Shown here: in pieces, positions 55,993 to 64,000 of the stretch
Layout of the letters: every line of letters starts with the position of its first letter
Numbering within the stretch: the first letter of the stretch is position 1
Source: Xanthomonas cucurbitae
GTDB lineage: Bacteria; Pseudomonadota; Gammaproteobacteria; Xanthomonadales; Xanthomonadaceae
Direction: 5' to 3'
Length of the DNA: 64,000 nucleotides
Assembly: GCF_002939885.1 (NCBI RefSeq)
Contig: NZ_MDED01000006.1
Location: 62,001 to 126,000, forward strand
Translations under genes and position numbers: made by a program
Notes under the pieces: model-generated
Told to the model about the DNA's origin: nothing
The model's database searches: none
What the model saw: the letters and a program-made list of their open reading frames with translations, nothing else

Positions 55993-58638
55993 ATGTACGC
56001 CTCGCAACGCCGCCGTCTGCTGCTCACACTGGTCATCGTGCTGGGGGGCATGGTCGTGGCCATGCTCGCGGCCGGGCACTTCGTGCAGCAGAGCGCGCTG
56101 CGCGAGGAAAGCACTGCGGTGCGCCGCCAGCTGGGCCTGTATGCGCAGGCACTGCAGCAACGGGTGGATCGCTACCGCACCCTGCCGCAGATCCTGGCGC
56201 TGGATGCACAGCTGCGCGCGGCGGTGTCGGGACCGTTATCGCCCGCGCAGGTGGAGCAGCTCAATCGCAAGCTCGAACGCGCCAACAATGTCACCCAGTC
56301 GTCCACGCTGACCTTGATCGACCGCAACGGCATCGCGCTGGCGGCAAGCAACTGGCGCGCGGCGCGCAGCAACGTGGGGGTGGACTACGCATTCCGGCCT
56401 TATTACCAGCAGGCGCTGGCCAATGGCAGCGGCAACTTCTACGGCATCGGCATGACCACCAGCGAGCCGGGCTATTTCCTGTCGCAGGCCATCGTCGACA
56501 ACGCCGGCCAGGTGCAGGGCGTGGTGGTCATCAAGATTGCGCTGGCCGCGCTGGAGCGCGAGTGGCTGCAGACGCCGGACATCGTGCTGGCCTCCGATAC
56601 GCATGACGTGGTGTTCCTGGCCAGTCGCCCCCACTGGCGCTACCGCATGCTGGCACCACTGAGCCCGCGTGACCGCAGCGAACTGCGCAGCACGCGCCAG
56701 TACGCCAACCAGGGCCTGCTGCCGCTGCGCAGGCGCCTGATCGAGCAGACCGGCGATGGCGGCATGCTGGTGGATGTGCGCGACCCGCTGCTGGAAGCGC
56801 CCGTGCTGTGGCAGACCCTGGAAGTGCCGGAGAGCGGCTGGAACCTGCATCTGCTGCATGACACCCGCACCAGCGGCGCGGCCGGTCGCGCTGCCGCGAT
56901 CGCCGCCGCCGGGGCCTGGCTGGCGTTGGCGTTGCTGTGGCTGTTCGTGCAACAGCGGCGGCGGCTCTCGGCGCTGCGCCAGCGCAGTCGGCATGAGCTG
57001 GAAGCAGTGCTGCAACAGCATGCCGAAGAATTGCGCACCGCCCAGGACGGCGTGGTCACTGCCGCGCAGCAGGCCAATGCCGGCCTGAGCCGCAGCCTGG
57101 AACACCTGCCGCAGGGCGTGGTGGTGATCGACGCTGCGCTCACCCTGGTCGCCTGGAATTCGCGCTATGTGGAACTGTTCCGTTTCCCGTCGGAACTGCT
57201 CCAGATCGGCCGCCCGATCGAGGACCTGTTCCGCTACAACGCCCGCCGTGGACTGCTCGGACCGGGGCCGATCGAAGCGGCCATCGAGCGACGCCTCAAT
57301 CACCTGCGCAGCGGCAGGCCGCATATGCGCGAGAGCGAGAAAGAAGACGGCACGGTGCTGGAAATCCGCGGCAATCCGCTGCCCGACGGCGGGTTTGTCA
57401 CCAGCTACGCCGACATCACCAGCTACAAGAACGCCGCACGCGAACTGCGCTCGCTGGCCGATGCGCTGGAGCACCGCGTGGCCGAGCGCACCCGTGACCT
57501 GGCTGCGGCCAAGCGCGAAGCCGAAAGCGCCAATCGCTACAAGACGCGCTTCGTTGCCTCGGCGGTGCACGATCTGCTGCAACCGCTCAACGCCGCGCGC
57601 ATGTTCGTCTCGGTGCTGCGTGGGCAGCTGCGCGAGGCCGGCAGCGTGCGCGTGGTCGACAACATCGACGGCGCGCTGGCCGCCCAGGATGCCATCCTCA
57701 ACAGCCTGCTCGACATCTCGCGCCTGGAAGCCGGCAGCCTGAAGACGCAGGTGCACCACTTCGCACTCGCCCCGCTGCTGGAAACCCTGGCGCGCGAATT
57801 CGGCATTCTGGCCGGAGACCGCGGCCTGACCCTGGAATGGGTAGCGACCTCGGCAGTGGTGTTGAGCGATGAAACCCTGTTGCGCCGCATCCTGCAGAAT
57901 TTCCTGTCCAACGCGATCCGCTACACCCCGCGCGGACGTGTGCTGATCGGATGCCGCAGGCACGGCAACGGCGTGCGTATCGAAGTCCACGACCAGGGGC
58001 CAGGCATCCCGGAGGCCTTGCAGCACGAAATTTTCGAGGAGTTCCGCCGCCTGGACGATGGCGTGGCCAACGATCGCGGCGCCGGCCTGGGCCTGGCGAT
58101 CGTCGAACGCATCGGCCGGCTGCTGGGGCACCGCATCGGCCTGCGCTCCACACTCGGTCGCGGCAGCGTGTTTTCGGTCACCCTGCCGTTGGGCGAACGC
58201 GCCGCCATCGCCCAGCAGCTGCCGCCAACCAGCATGCTTGCCGAACCCGGCAACGACCCCATCCTGCACGGCTGCCGGGTGTGGTGCGTAGACGACGACC
58301 CGCGCGTGTGCGAGGCCACGCGCGCCTTGCTGGAGCGCTGGGAATGCCGGGTGGATTTCGTGGGCGGCCCGGACGCTGCGCTGGCCACCGCCACCGCCGG
58401 CGAGGCCCCTGAACTGCTGCTACTGGACGTGCGCATGGGCGCCCACTACGGCCCGATGCTGCTGCCCCAACTGGTCGGGCACTGGCAACGCGAGCCGCGC
58501 GTGATCCTGGTCACCGCCGAACCCAGCTCCGCATTGCGCGACCATGCGCGCGAAGCCGGCTGGGGCTTTTTGTCCAAGCCGGTGCGACCGCCGGCGCTGC
58601 GCGCACTGGTCACTCAGATGCTGTTGCGGCGGGGCTGA
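55993..58638 (+). CDS. Hybrid sensor histidine kinase (Cache-PAS-HisKA-HATPase-REC)
   Basis: The 881-residue inner-membrane kinase has two membrane helices (near residues 8-28 and 305-325) enclosing a periplasmic double-Cache domain (TLIDRNGIALAASNWRAARS, FRPYYQQALANGSGNFYGIG), then a PAS-like domain, HisKA with H526 in FVASAVHDLLQPLN, a HATPase (ILQNFLSNAIRYTPRG, GAGLGLAIVERIG) and a C-terminal receiver with D812 and the DDD acidic pocket. The Cache type resembles DctB. Its genomic partner is the LuxR-type regulator on the other strand, ending about 110 bases away. Neighbouring dctA and porin suggest a carboxylate signal. Confidence 0.9.
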   Translation: MYASQRRRLLLTLVIVLGGMVVAMLAAGHFVQQSALREESTAVRRQLGLYAQALQQRVDRYRTLPQILALDAQLRAAVSGPLSPAQVEQLNRKLERANNVTQSSTLTLIDRNGIALAASNWRAARSNVGVDYAFRPYYQQALANGSGNFYGIGMTTSEPGYFLSQAIVDNAGQVQGVVVIKIALAALEREWLQTPDIVLASDTHDVVFLASRPHWRYRMLAPLSPRDRSELRSTRQYANQGLLPLRRRLIEQTGDGGMLVDVRDPLLEAPVLWQTLEVPESGWNLHLLHDTRTSGAAGRAAAIAAAGAWLALALLWLFVQQRRRLSALRQRSRHELEAVLQQHAEELRTAQDGVVTAAQQANAGLSRSLEHLPQGVVVIDAALTLVAWNSRYVELFRFPSELLQIGRPIEDLFRYNARRGLLGPGPIEAAIERRLNHLRSGRPHMRESEKEDGTVLEIRGNPLPDGGFVTSYADITSYKNAARELRSLADALEHRVAERTRDLAAAKREAESANRYKTRFVASAVHDLLQPLNAARMFVSVLRGQLREAGSVRVVDNIDGALAAQDAILNSLLDISRLEAGSLKTQVHHFALAPLLETLAREFGILAGDRGLTLEWVATSAVVLSDETLLRRILQNFLSNAIRYTPRGRVLIGCRRHGNGVRIEVHDQGPGIPEALQHEIFEEFRRLDDGVANDRGAGLGLAIVERIGRLLGHRIGLRSTLGRGSVFSVTLPLGERAAIAQQLPPTSMLAEPGNDPILHGCRVWCVDDDPRVCEATRALLERWECRVDFVGGPDAALATATAGEAPELLLLDVRMGAHYGPMLLPQLVGHWQREPRVILVTAEPSSALRDHAREAGWGFLSKPVRPPALRALVTQMLLRRG

Positions 58639-58749
58639 CCGCAGCTCCCACGGGGCAGTGGTGGTGGCATTGCGCCAGCCTGCGTGTGTGCCAGGTGCGG
58701 CCAAACAGCGTACCGGAGGCACCCGGCGCCGGCCGCCCGGCAAGCTGCC

Positions 58750-59388
58750 TCAGCCCTCGCCTTCCGGCTCCAAGGCCTTGACCAGCACGGCAGCCTGGGT
58801 GCGGCTGTAGCAGTCGAGCTTCTTCAAGATGGCGGTCACGTGCACCTTCACGGTGTTTTCGGCCAGCCCCAGCTCGTGCGCGATCTGCTTGTTGAGCAAG
58901 CCGTCGGCCAGGCTCAGCAGCACGCGGAACTGTTGCGGAGTCAATTGCGCCAGCTTGGAGGCCAGTTGCGCATCGGCCTCCGAGCGTTCGGCGGTCATCG
59001 GTGGAAACCAGGTGCATCCGTCGAGCACGCTGGCGACCGCCGTGCCGATGGTTTCGGCCGGAGTGGATTTGGGAATGAAGCCGGCCGCGCCGAATTGCTG
59101 CGCCCGCCGGATCACCCGCGGGTGATCGTTGGAGGAGATCACCACCACCGGAATGTCCGGGTGTTCGCCGCGCACGTGCAGCAGCGCCGAAAACCCGCGC
59201 GCACCCGGCATGGCCAAGTCCAGCAGCACCAGCTCGGCGTGCGGATGCGCACACAGCATCGCACTCAGCGTGGCGGCACTGGAGGCCTCCACCACCTCGG
59301 CCTGCGGGAGGGTCTGCCGCAGCACATGGATCACGGCGGCACGAAACAACGGGTGGTCGTCGGCGACGAGAATGGTGGGATCGGCCAT
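58750..59388 (-). CDS. LuxR/NarL-family response regulator
   Basis: The 212-residue protein has a receiver with D57 (AELVLLDLAMPG), D10-D11 and K in FIPKS, and a C-terminal LuxR HTH (LTPQQFRVLLSLADGLLNKQ, IAHELGLAENTVKVHVTAIL). ATG 59388 (MADPTILVADDHPLF) is clear; the frame is open farther but non-homologous. It probably takes phosphate from the hybrid kinase next to it and controls local uptake genes. Confidence 0.92.
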   Translation of the reverse strand: MADPTILVADDHPLFRAAVIHVLRQTLPQAEVVEASSAATLSAMLCAHPHAELVLLDLAMPGARGFSALLHVRGEHPDIPVVVISSNDHPRVIRRAQQFGAAGFIPKSTPAETIGTAVASVLDGCTWFPPMTAERSEADAQLASKLAQLTPQQFRVLLSLADGLLNKQIAHELGLAENTVKVHVTAILKKLDCYSRTQAAVLVKALEPEGEG

Positions 59389-59572
59389 GCGCCAAGTCTG
59401 GCACAGCGACGCCTCACTGTGCCGCACCGACGCTTGCCCCTGCATGCACGCAGGCGACGGGAGCGCGCGCGGACACCGCCAGAACACACCCGCATGCAGC
59501 GCCGGACATCGCGCGGCGGCGCACATTGCCGCTCGCCTCGATCACCATTGCAGCACGAGGTTGCCGCCTGCG

Positions 59573-60625
59573 CTAGCGCGGTGGCGCCGTACTGGCCAGC
59601 CAGGCTTCCAGGAACTGACGGCGCTTGAGCTTATCCAGATACACCAGCAGGCCAGGGCCAAGCGGAATCGGCCGGAACGGCGGTTGCGCCGAACCACCAC
59701 GACCGCCGGCGGCGGGCAGGATCGGCATCAGCCGCGCTTCGCGCGACAGCACCTGCTGGCCGCGCGGCGACAGCAGATAATCGAGGAACCTGCGCGCCTC
59801 CGGCGCGTGCGGTGCGGTCCTGGGAATCACCGCGGTGCGCAGCGCCACCAGCGTGTAGTCCTGCGGCTGCACGATCCCCAGCGGCGCGCCGGCATCGATG
59901 CGCGCCTGTGCGTAAGACCCGAGCACGTTGTAGGCCAGCAACAACTCGCCGCGGCTGACGAGATCAAGCAAGGTGCCGGTGCGCTCTTCCAGCCTGACCT
60001 GGTTCGCCCCCAGCGCGGCCAGCAGCGCGCCGGCAATGCTGCCCACCTGGCCGTCCTGGGTGGCGAACAAATAGCCCACGCCACTGCGCCCCACATCGTA
60101 GGTACCCACCTTGCCGCGCAATGGCGCGTCGGCTGCGCGCAGCAATGCCAGCAACTGCCGCCGTGTGCGCGGCACCCGCGCGGGATCGAGCTTGCGCGTA
60201 TTGTAAACGATGGCGACCGGCTCGTAGCTGATGCCAAACACTTCGTGCCGCCATTGCGCCCAGGCCGGCAATGCCTCGGTCTGCGCAGAACGGTGCGCCA
60301 ATGCGTGGCCATCGTTCACCAGCTTGGTCTGCAGATCCATGCTGGCACTGATCAGCATGTCCGCCTGGATCGCGTTTCCGCCCGGGTGCAGGTAGTGATC
60401 GTAGATGTCCCAGGCAATCACGTCCTCGTACACCACTTCGGTGGTGGGATGCAGGCGCTGGTAGTCCTGGATCACCGCCGCAAACACCTCCAGGTCGGTG
60501 GAGCCCTGCACGCGCAGCTGCGCCTGTGCGGCACCGCGTGCCGGAAACCGCCGCACTTCGCCCGGCGCCGCAGCGGCAACACCTTGCAGCAGCAATAACA
60601 CCAGTAGCCATGCCGCACGCATCAT
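59573..60625 (-). CDS. Periplasmic solute-binding protein (ABC type), orphan
   Basis: The 350-residue protein has a signal peptide (MMRAAWLLVLLLLQGVAAAA) and an AfuA/Fbp-like extracellular solute-binding fold (LRVQGSTDLEVFAAVIQDYQ, PTTEVVYEDVIAWDIYDHYL, GISYEPVAIVYNTRKL). No ABC permease or ATPase gene is in the window. The ATG overlaps the sensor kinase stop (ATGA) and has GGAGGA upstream, so it is the third gene of tctD-tctE-SBP. It may present a ligand to the kinase rather than feed a transporter. The ligand is unknown (Fe3+ and carboxylates are family possibilities). Confidence 0.85.
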   Translation of the reverse strand: MMRAAWLLVLLLLQGVAAAAPGEVRRFPARGAAQAQLRVQGSTDLEVFAAVIQDYQRLHPTTEVVYEDVIAWDIYDHYLHPGGNAIQADMLISASMDLQTKLVNDGHALAHRSAQTEALPAWAQWRHEVFGISYEPVAIVYNTRKLDPARVPRTRRQLLALLRAADAPLRGKVGTYDVGRSGVGYLFATQDGQVGSIAGALLAALGANQVRLEERTGTLLDLVSRGELLLAYNVLGSYAQARIDAGAPLGIVQPQDYTLVALRTAVIPRTAPHAPEARRFLDYLLSPRGQQVLSREARLMPILPAAGGRGGSAQPPFRPIPLGPGLLVYLDKLKRRQFLEAWLASTAPPR

Positions 60626-62007
60626 GCGGTTCCTCCAGGGAAATGCAGCGAGGCGATCAGGCCGCCGCCGATCCGGTTGGCCAGATCGATGCGTCCGCCA
60701 TGCGCCTGCACCACGCGCTTGACGATGGCCAGTCCCAGCCCGGCGCCGCCGGCAGGTGCATCCGGACCGCGCACGAACCGCTCGAACACACGCTCGGCTT
60801 CGGCGGCCGGGATGCCGGGGCCATGGTCGGCGATGGTGAGCACGTGCTGATATCCGTCGCTGGTCAGTGCCACCTGCAGCGGTGCGCCAGCGCCGTACTT
60901 GCAGGCGTTGTCGATCAGGTTCTTGAGCGCTTCGCGTAGCAGCAGCGCATCGCCGCGCAACAGCGCCGGTTGCGGGTCGATGGCCAGTTGCACGCGCGGT
61001 GCGCCCTCGCTGCGCGGCAAGGCCTCGTGCAGCGCCTGGTGCAGTACTTCGGCCAGATCCACGGTGGCGAAGCGCTGCAGGTTGGCGCGATGGATCACGC
61101 TGGCATCGCTGAGCAACTGGTTGAGCAAGCGGCTCATGTGGCTGGCATTGCGCTCGATCGCGGCCAGGCTGCGCTGCATCTCGCGCGGGTCGTCGTCGTC
61201 CATGGCCAGCTGCGCCTGCGCACGCAAGGCGGCCAGCGGCGTGCGCATCTGGTGCGCGGCTTCGGCCATGAACGCACGCAAGGTCTCGTTGCTGGACGAC
61301 AGCCGTGCCATGAAGCGATTGAGCGCGGTCACCATCAGCTGCATTTCCTGCGGTGCCGGCACGCTCAGGGGCTTGAGGTCGGACGGCTCGCGCCGCGACA
61401 GATCGCGCTCGATCCGCTGCAACGGCCGCAACGCGCGGTACACGCCCAACCACACCAGGCCCAGCGCCAGCAGTGACAACACCCCGATCGCGATCAAGGC
61501 ATTGAGCACCACATCGCGCGCCACCGCATCGCGCGCACGCCGGGTCTGGCCGACCTGCACGCGCACCTCGCCCTGCTCGGAAGCCGAAGCCACCCGATTC
61601 ATCACCACCGCAAAGCGCACCGGCTCGCCGCTGTACTGCGCATCGAACAACACCGGCCGCTTATCGCTGGGTACCTGCGCCGGCATCGGCAAGCTGTCCT
61701 CGCCGGTGATGGTGCGGCCCTGCGCGTCGAAGACGCGATAGAACACGCGATCTTCCGGCGCCATGCCGAGCAGGTCCAACGAGGCATACGGCAGATCCAC
61801 CTGCCAGTGGCCGCCGACCAATGCCACGCTGTCGACGATGGACAGTGCCGAGGACACCAGCAGGTGGTCATAGGAACGATTGGCCGCGCGCTCGCCGTAG
61901 TCGCGCGCGGCAAAGAACAGCACCACCGCGCCCAGCAGCGACAGGCTGCCCAGGTACAGCAGCAAGGTGCGCCGGATCGACGGCGCCACCATCAGCGGCT
62001 CAGCCAT
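60622..62007 (-). CDS. tctE: TctE-like sensor histidine kinase
   Basis: The 461-residue kinase has two membrane helices (near 14-34 and 167-188) flanking a periplasmic TctE-type sensing domain, a HAMP-like linker, HisKA with H252 in MAEAAHQMRTPLAALRAQAQ and a HATPase (LKNLIDNACKYGAG, GAGLGLAIVKRVV). Its start overlaps the stop of the response-regulator gene by 8 bases, and its own stop overlaps the binding-protein start. TctD/TctE systems elsewhere control tricarboxylate uptake, the basis of the symbol. Confidence 0.9.
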   Translation of the reverse strand: MAEPLMVAPSIRRTLLLYLGSLSLLGAVVLFFAARDYGERAANRSYDHLLVSSALSIVDSVALVGGHWQVDLPYASLDLLGMAPEDRVFYRVFDAQGRTITGEDSLPMPAQVPSDKRPVLFDAQYSGEPVRFAVVMNRVASASEQGEVRVQVGQTRRARDAVARDVVLNALIAIGVLSLLALGLVWLGVYRALRPLQRIERDLSRREPSDLKPLSVPAPQEMQLMVTALNRFMARLSSSNETLRAFMAEAAHQMRTPLAALRAQAQLAMDDDDPREMQRSLAAIERNASHMSRLLNQLLSDASVIHRANLQRFATVDLAEVLHQALHEALPRSEGAPRVQLAIDPQPALLRGDALLLREALKNLIDNACKYGAGAPLQVALTSDGYQHVLTIADHGPGIPAAEAERVFERFVRGPDAPAGGAGLGLAIVKRVVQAHGGRIDLANRIGGGLIASLHFPGGTA

Positions 62008-62701
62008 CGCTACCCGGCTCCACCGGTGCATGCGGGTCGGCTGCTTCCAGCTTGTAGCCGGCGCCACGCACGGTGACGATGCGCAGCGGCGCGCTTGCCA
62101 GCTTGCGCCGCAGGCGGCCGACATACAGCTCGATCGCGTTCGGCCCGGCATCGTCGTCAAAACCGAACAGGCCGTTGCCGATCTCGTCCTTGCCCACTAC
62201 CTGGCCCAAGCGCCCGATCAGGATTTCCAGCAAGCGGTATTCGCGGTTGGGCAATTCGATCGGCGTGCCGTCGAGCATCAACGTGTGTGCGGCGTTATCG
62301 AACACGAATCCGCCGATCTGCACCACCTCGCTGGCTTGGCCGCGATTACGCCGTAGCAGCACGCGGCAGCGCGCTTCGAACTCGCGGAAATCGAACGGCT
62401 TGCCCAGGTAATCATCAGCGCCGACATCCAGCGCCTGCACACGGTCTTCGATGCCATCGCGCGCGGTCAGCATCAGCACCGGCGTGGAGTCGCCACGCTC
62501 GCGCATCCCGGCCAGCACGCGCAATCCGTCGAGTTTTGGCAGGCCGATATCCAGCACCACCAGATCGAAGCTCTGATACCGCAACACGCTCGCCGCGGCC
62601 AACCCATCCGCCTGCCAATCCACCGCATGCCCGCTACGACGCATCCGCCGCACGATGGCATCGGCGAGGTCGGCATTGTCTTCGACTAGCAGCAGGCGCA
62701 T
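62000..62701 (-). CDS. tctD: TctD-like response regulator (OmpR family)
   Basis: The 233-residue protein has a receiver with D51 (FDLVVLDIGLP), acidic E7/D8 and K in LGKPFD, and a C-terminal winged helix (ELPNREYRLLEILIGRLGQV, LYVGRLRRKLASAPLRIVTV). ATG 62701 begins MRLLLVEDNADLADAI; earlier in-frame sequence belongs to an intergenic repeat. It heads the tctD-tctE-SBP operon and is divergent from the porin at 62960. Confidence 0.93.
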   Translation of the reverse strand: MRLLLVEDNADLADAIVRRMRRSGHAVDWQADGLAAASVLRYQSFDLVVLDIGLPKLDGLRVLAGMRERGDSTPVLMLTARDGIEDRVQALDVGADDYLGKPFDFREFEARCRVLLRRNRGQASEVVQIGGFVFDNAAHTLMLDGTPIELPNREYRLLEILIGRLGQVVGKDEIGNGLFGFDDDAGPNAIELYVGRLRRKLASAPLRIVTVRGAGYKLEAADPHAPVEPGSDG

Positions 62702-62702
62702 G

Positions 62703-62852
62703 AATGGGGAATCGGGAATGGGGAATCGGAACGGCGATGGGTCGCGGCCGGAAGGTAACAGGCCCGGCGAATAAAAGCTTCTACGCCCCGACAATTCCGC
62801 TGCCCCAATCCCGCTCTTGCGATTCCCCATTCCCGATTCCCCATTCCCCCCC
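62703..62852 (-). repeat. GGGAATGGGGAATCGG inverted repeat in the tctD leader
   Basis: The left arm (62703-62729) has units of GGGGAATCGGGAATG; the right arm (62819-62852) has the complementary ATTCCCGATTCCCCATTCC units, 90 bases apart. Transcribed on the minus strand it forms a long imperfect hairpin just before tctD. It is the same repeat type as at 34178-34265. Confidence 0.75.
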
Positions 62853-62959
62853 AACGACAGGTCCATGACAGCTTCCCGGGACTAGGCTGCTGCCAACGCG
62901 CCGCGGCGGTCTGTGCGGTAAATCGCTGAACGTGATCCACACATGTCCCTGGAGAGTCT

Positions 62960-64000
62960 GTGAGCAACGACACCTTGCGCCTGCGTGCCTTCACTGTCTG
63001 TGCTGCACTCTGCCTGGCACCGGCGGCACATGCGGCCGATGACGAAGGGCCGGTCACTGCCGAACTGGGTGGGCGTCTCCATTGGGATTTCACCGTATTC
63101 GATAACGACGAACGCGGTGCACCCGAGCGCAACGACACCCAGGTCCGCCGTGCCTGGCTGGATGTGGCCGGCAAGTTCTACGGCTTCAACTACAAGGCCG
63201 AAGCAGAATTCGCCGGCCTGCAGTACGAACCCGGAAGCCGCGGCATCCTGGCGCGCGATGTCTATCTCGCCAAGAAGTTCGCGGCCGGCACGCTGACCGT
63301 GGGGCAGTTCAAGCAGTACTTCTCGCTGGACGACCGCACCGGCTCCAACTACGGTCCGTTCCTGGAACGCGGCTATGCGGCCACCACGCTGGCGCCGATC
63401 TACCGCAAGGCGATCTCCTGGCAGGCCAATCGCCCGGATGCCACCTGGTCCACGGCGCTCTACAGCCTGGAAAGCATCGACAACTCGGCCACCAAGGGTG
63501 GCGCACTGGGCACGCGCCTGACCTTCGCACCGGAAATGGGCCAGGCGCGCCTGCGCCATCTGGGTGTCTCCCTGGCGCACGAGCGCTACGCGCGTCCCGG
63601 CAGCGCCGGCACCGCACCGCTGCTGATCCGCCCGCGGCCGGAAAACGATCTGGCCAACAACAGCCGCATCACCCTGGCGCGGTTTGCCGATGGCCGCGAT
63701 ACCGATTTCGACAAGTGGTCGCTGGAATATGCCGAAGTGCTCGGCCCATGGTCGTGGCAGAGCGAATTCAGCGGCGGCCTGCTCGACGATGGCAGCCAGC
63801 ATGCCAAGGTGCTGGCCAGCTATGGCCTGGTCAGCTGGTTCGTCACCGGCGAATCGCGCGGCTACGACCGCAAGACCGGCCGCTTCAGCCGCATCGCCAC
63901 GCCCAATCATCGCCGTGGCGCGTTCGAACTGGCCTTGCGTTACGACTACATGCGCGGCGACCAGCACATGGATGGCCAGCCCAACTTCATCGATGCCAGC
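62960..64000 (+). CDS. OprO/OprP-like porin (3' end outside the window)
   Basis: GTG 62960, with GGAG 5 bases upstream, opens a frame that runs to the window end (347 codons so far, no stop). The product has a signal peptide (VSNDTLRLRAFTVCAALCLA, then PAAHAADDEG) and a porin O/P barrel (ELGGRLHWDFTVFDNDERG, then FKQYFSLDDRTGSNYGPFLE, ITLARFADGRDTDFDKWSL). It shares the FVTGESRGYD-type segment with the porin at 54663, so the two are paralogues. It is divergent from tctD-tctE-SBP, so control by TctD is likely, and anionic carboxylates are the likely solutes by context. Confidence 0.88.
   Translation, partial: MSNDTLRLRAFTVCAALCLAPAAHAADDEGPVTAELGGRLHWDFTVFDNDERGAPERNDTQVRRAWLDVAGKFYGFNYKAEAEFAGLQYEPGSRGILARDVYLAKKFAAGTLTVGQFKQYFSLDDRTGSNYGPFLERGYAATTLAPIYRKAISWQANRPDATWSTALYSLESIDNSATKGGALGTRLTFAPEMGQARLRHLGVSLAHERYARPGSAGTAPLLIRPRPENDLANNSRITLARFADGRDTDFDKWSLEYAEVLGPWSWQSEFSGGLLDDGSQHAKVLASYGLVSWFVTGESRGYDRKTGRFSRIATPNHRRGAFELALRYDYMRGDQHMDGQPNFIDAS

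Overview
The window is 64 kb of GC-rich chromosomal DNA whose gene content and order (PPi-dependent phosphofructokinase, ilvC-ilvG-ilvM-ilvA-leuA facing leuB-leuD-leuC, TetR-pcm-tolC, waaA/lpxL, tctDE with OprO/P-type porins) point to a Xanthomonas species or a close relative in the Xanthomonadaceae. This assignment rests on recognising the proteins and their order; no database was searched. No rRNA, tRNA, CRISPR array, prophage or intact insertion sequence was seen.

Layout. 1-4.1 kb: end of an unknown gene, a bestrophin-like channel, a LON substrate-binding-domain protein, mpl, a stretch carrying an orphan plus-strand terminator (candidate sRNA), and adk. 4.2-10.7 kb: a pyrophosphate-handling set (pfp, hppA, ppa) interrupted by two small secreted-protein genes. 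10.8-12.8 kb: an HDOD protein with a degenerate receiver domain, then a two-gene DUF4160/DUF2442-HTH module behind tandem operator-like palindromes. 13-19.3 kb: a TonB-dependent receptor, an AraC-type regulator and a CadC-type membrane regulator with a TolB-like C-terminal region. 19.3-25.5 kb: a second orphan plus-strand terminator, thiC with a TPP riboswitch, a soluble chemoreceptor and a gamma-glutamyltransferase.

25.6-36.7 kb is the branched-chain amino acid region. A promoter, a 40-codon Leu/Val-rich leader peptide and an attenuator precede ilvC-ilvG-ilvM-ilvA-leuA. leuC-leuD-leuB converge on that operon across a pair of oppositely oriented palindromic repeats. A LysR regulator diverges from leuC. 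Together these genes cover most of isoleucine/valine synthesis (ilvD is not here) and the whole leucine branch. 36.7-48 kb: a propeller-type diguanylate cyclase, TetR-pcm-tolC, and envelope/LPS genes (waaA, lpxL-type acyltransferase, O-antigen-ligase-like protein, glycosyltransferase, zf-CHCC protein).

48.3-50.3 kb is an accessory island with an AbiE-type toxin-antitoxin pair headed by two long perfect palindromes. 50.5-64 kb is a carboxylate-use region: malic enzyme (maeB), the C4-dicarboxylate transporter dctA, an OprO/P-like porin, a hybrid sensor kinase with a LuxR-type response regulator, then tctD-tctE with an orphan periplasmic binding protein, divergent from a second OprO/P-like porin cut by the window end. 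The genes suggest uptake of di-/tricarboxylates sensed by two two-component systems and fed into central metabolism through malic enzyme; the substrates are inferred from family membership only.
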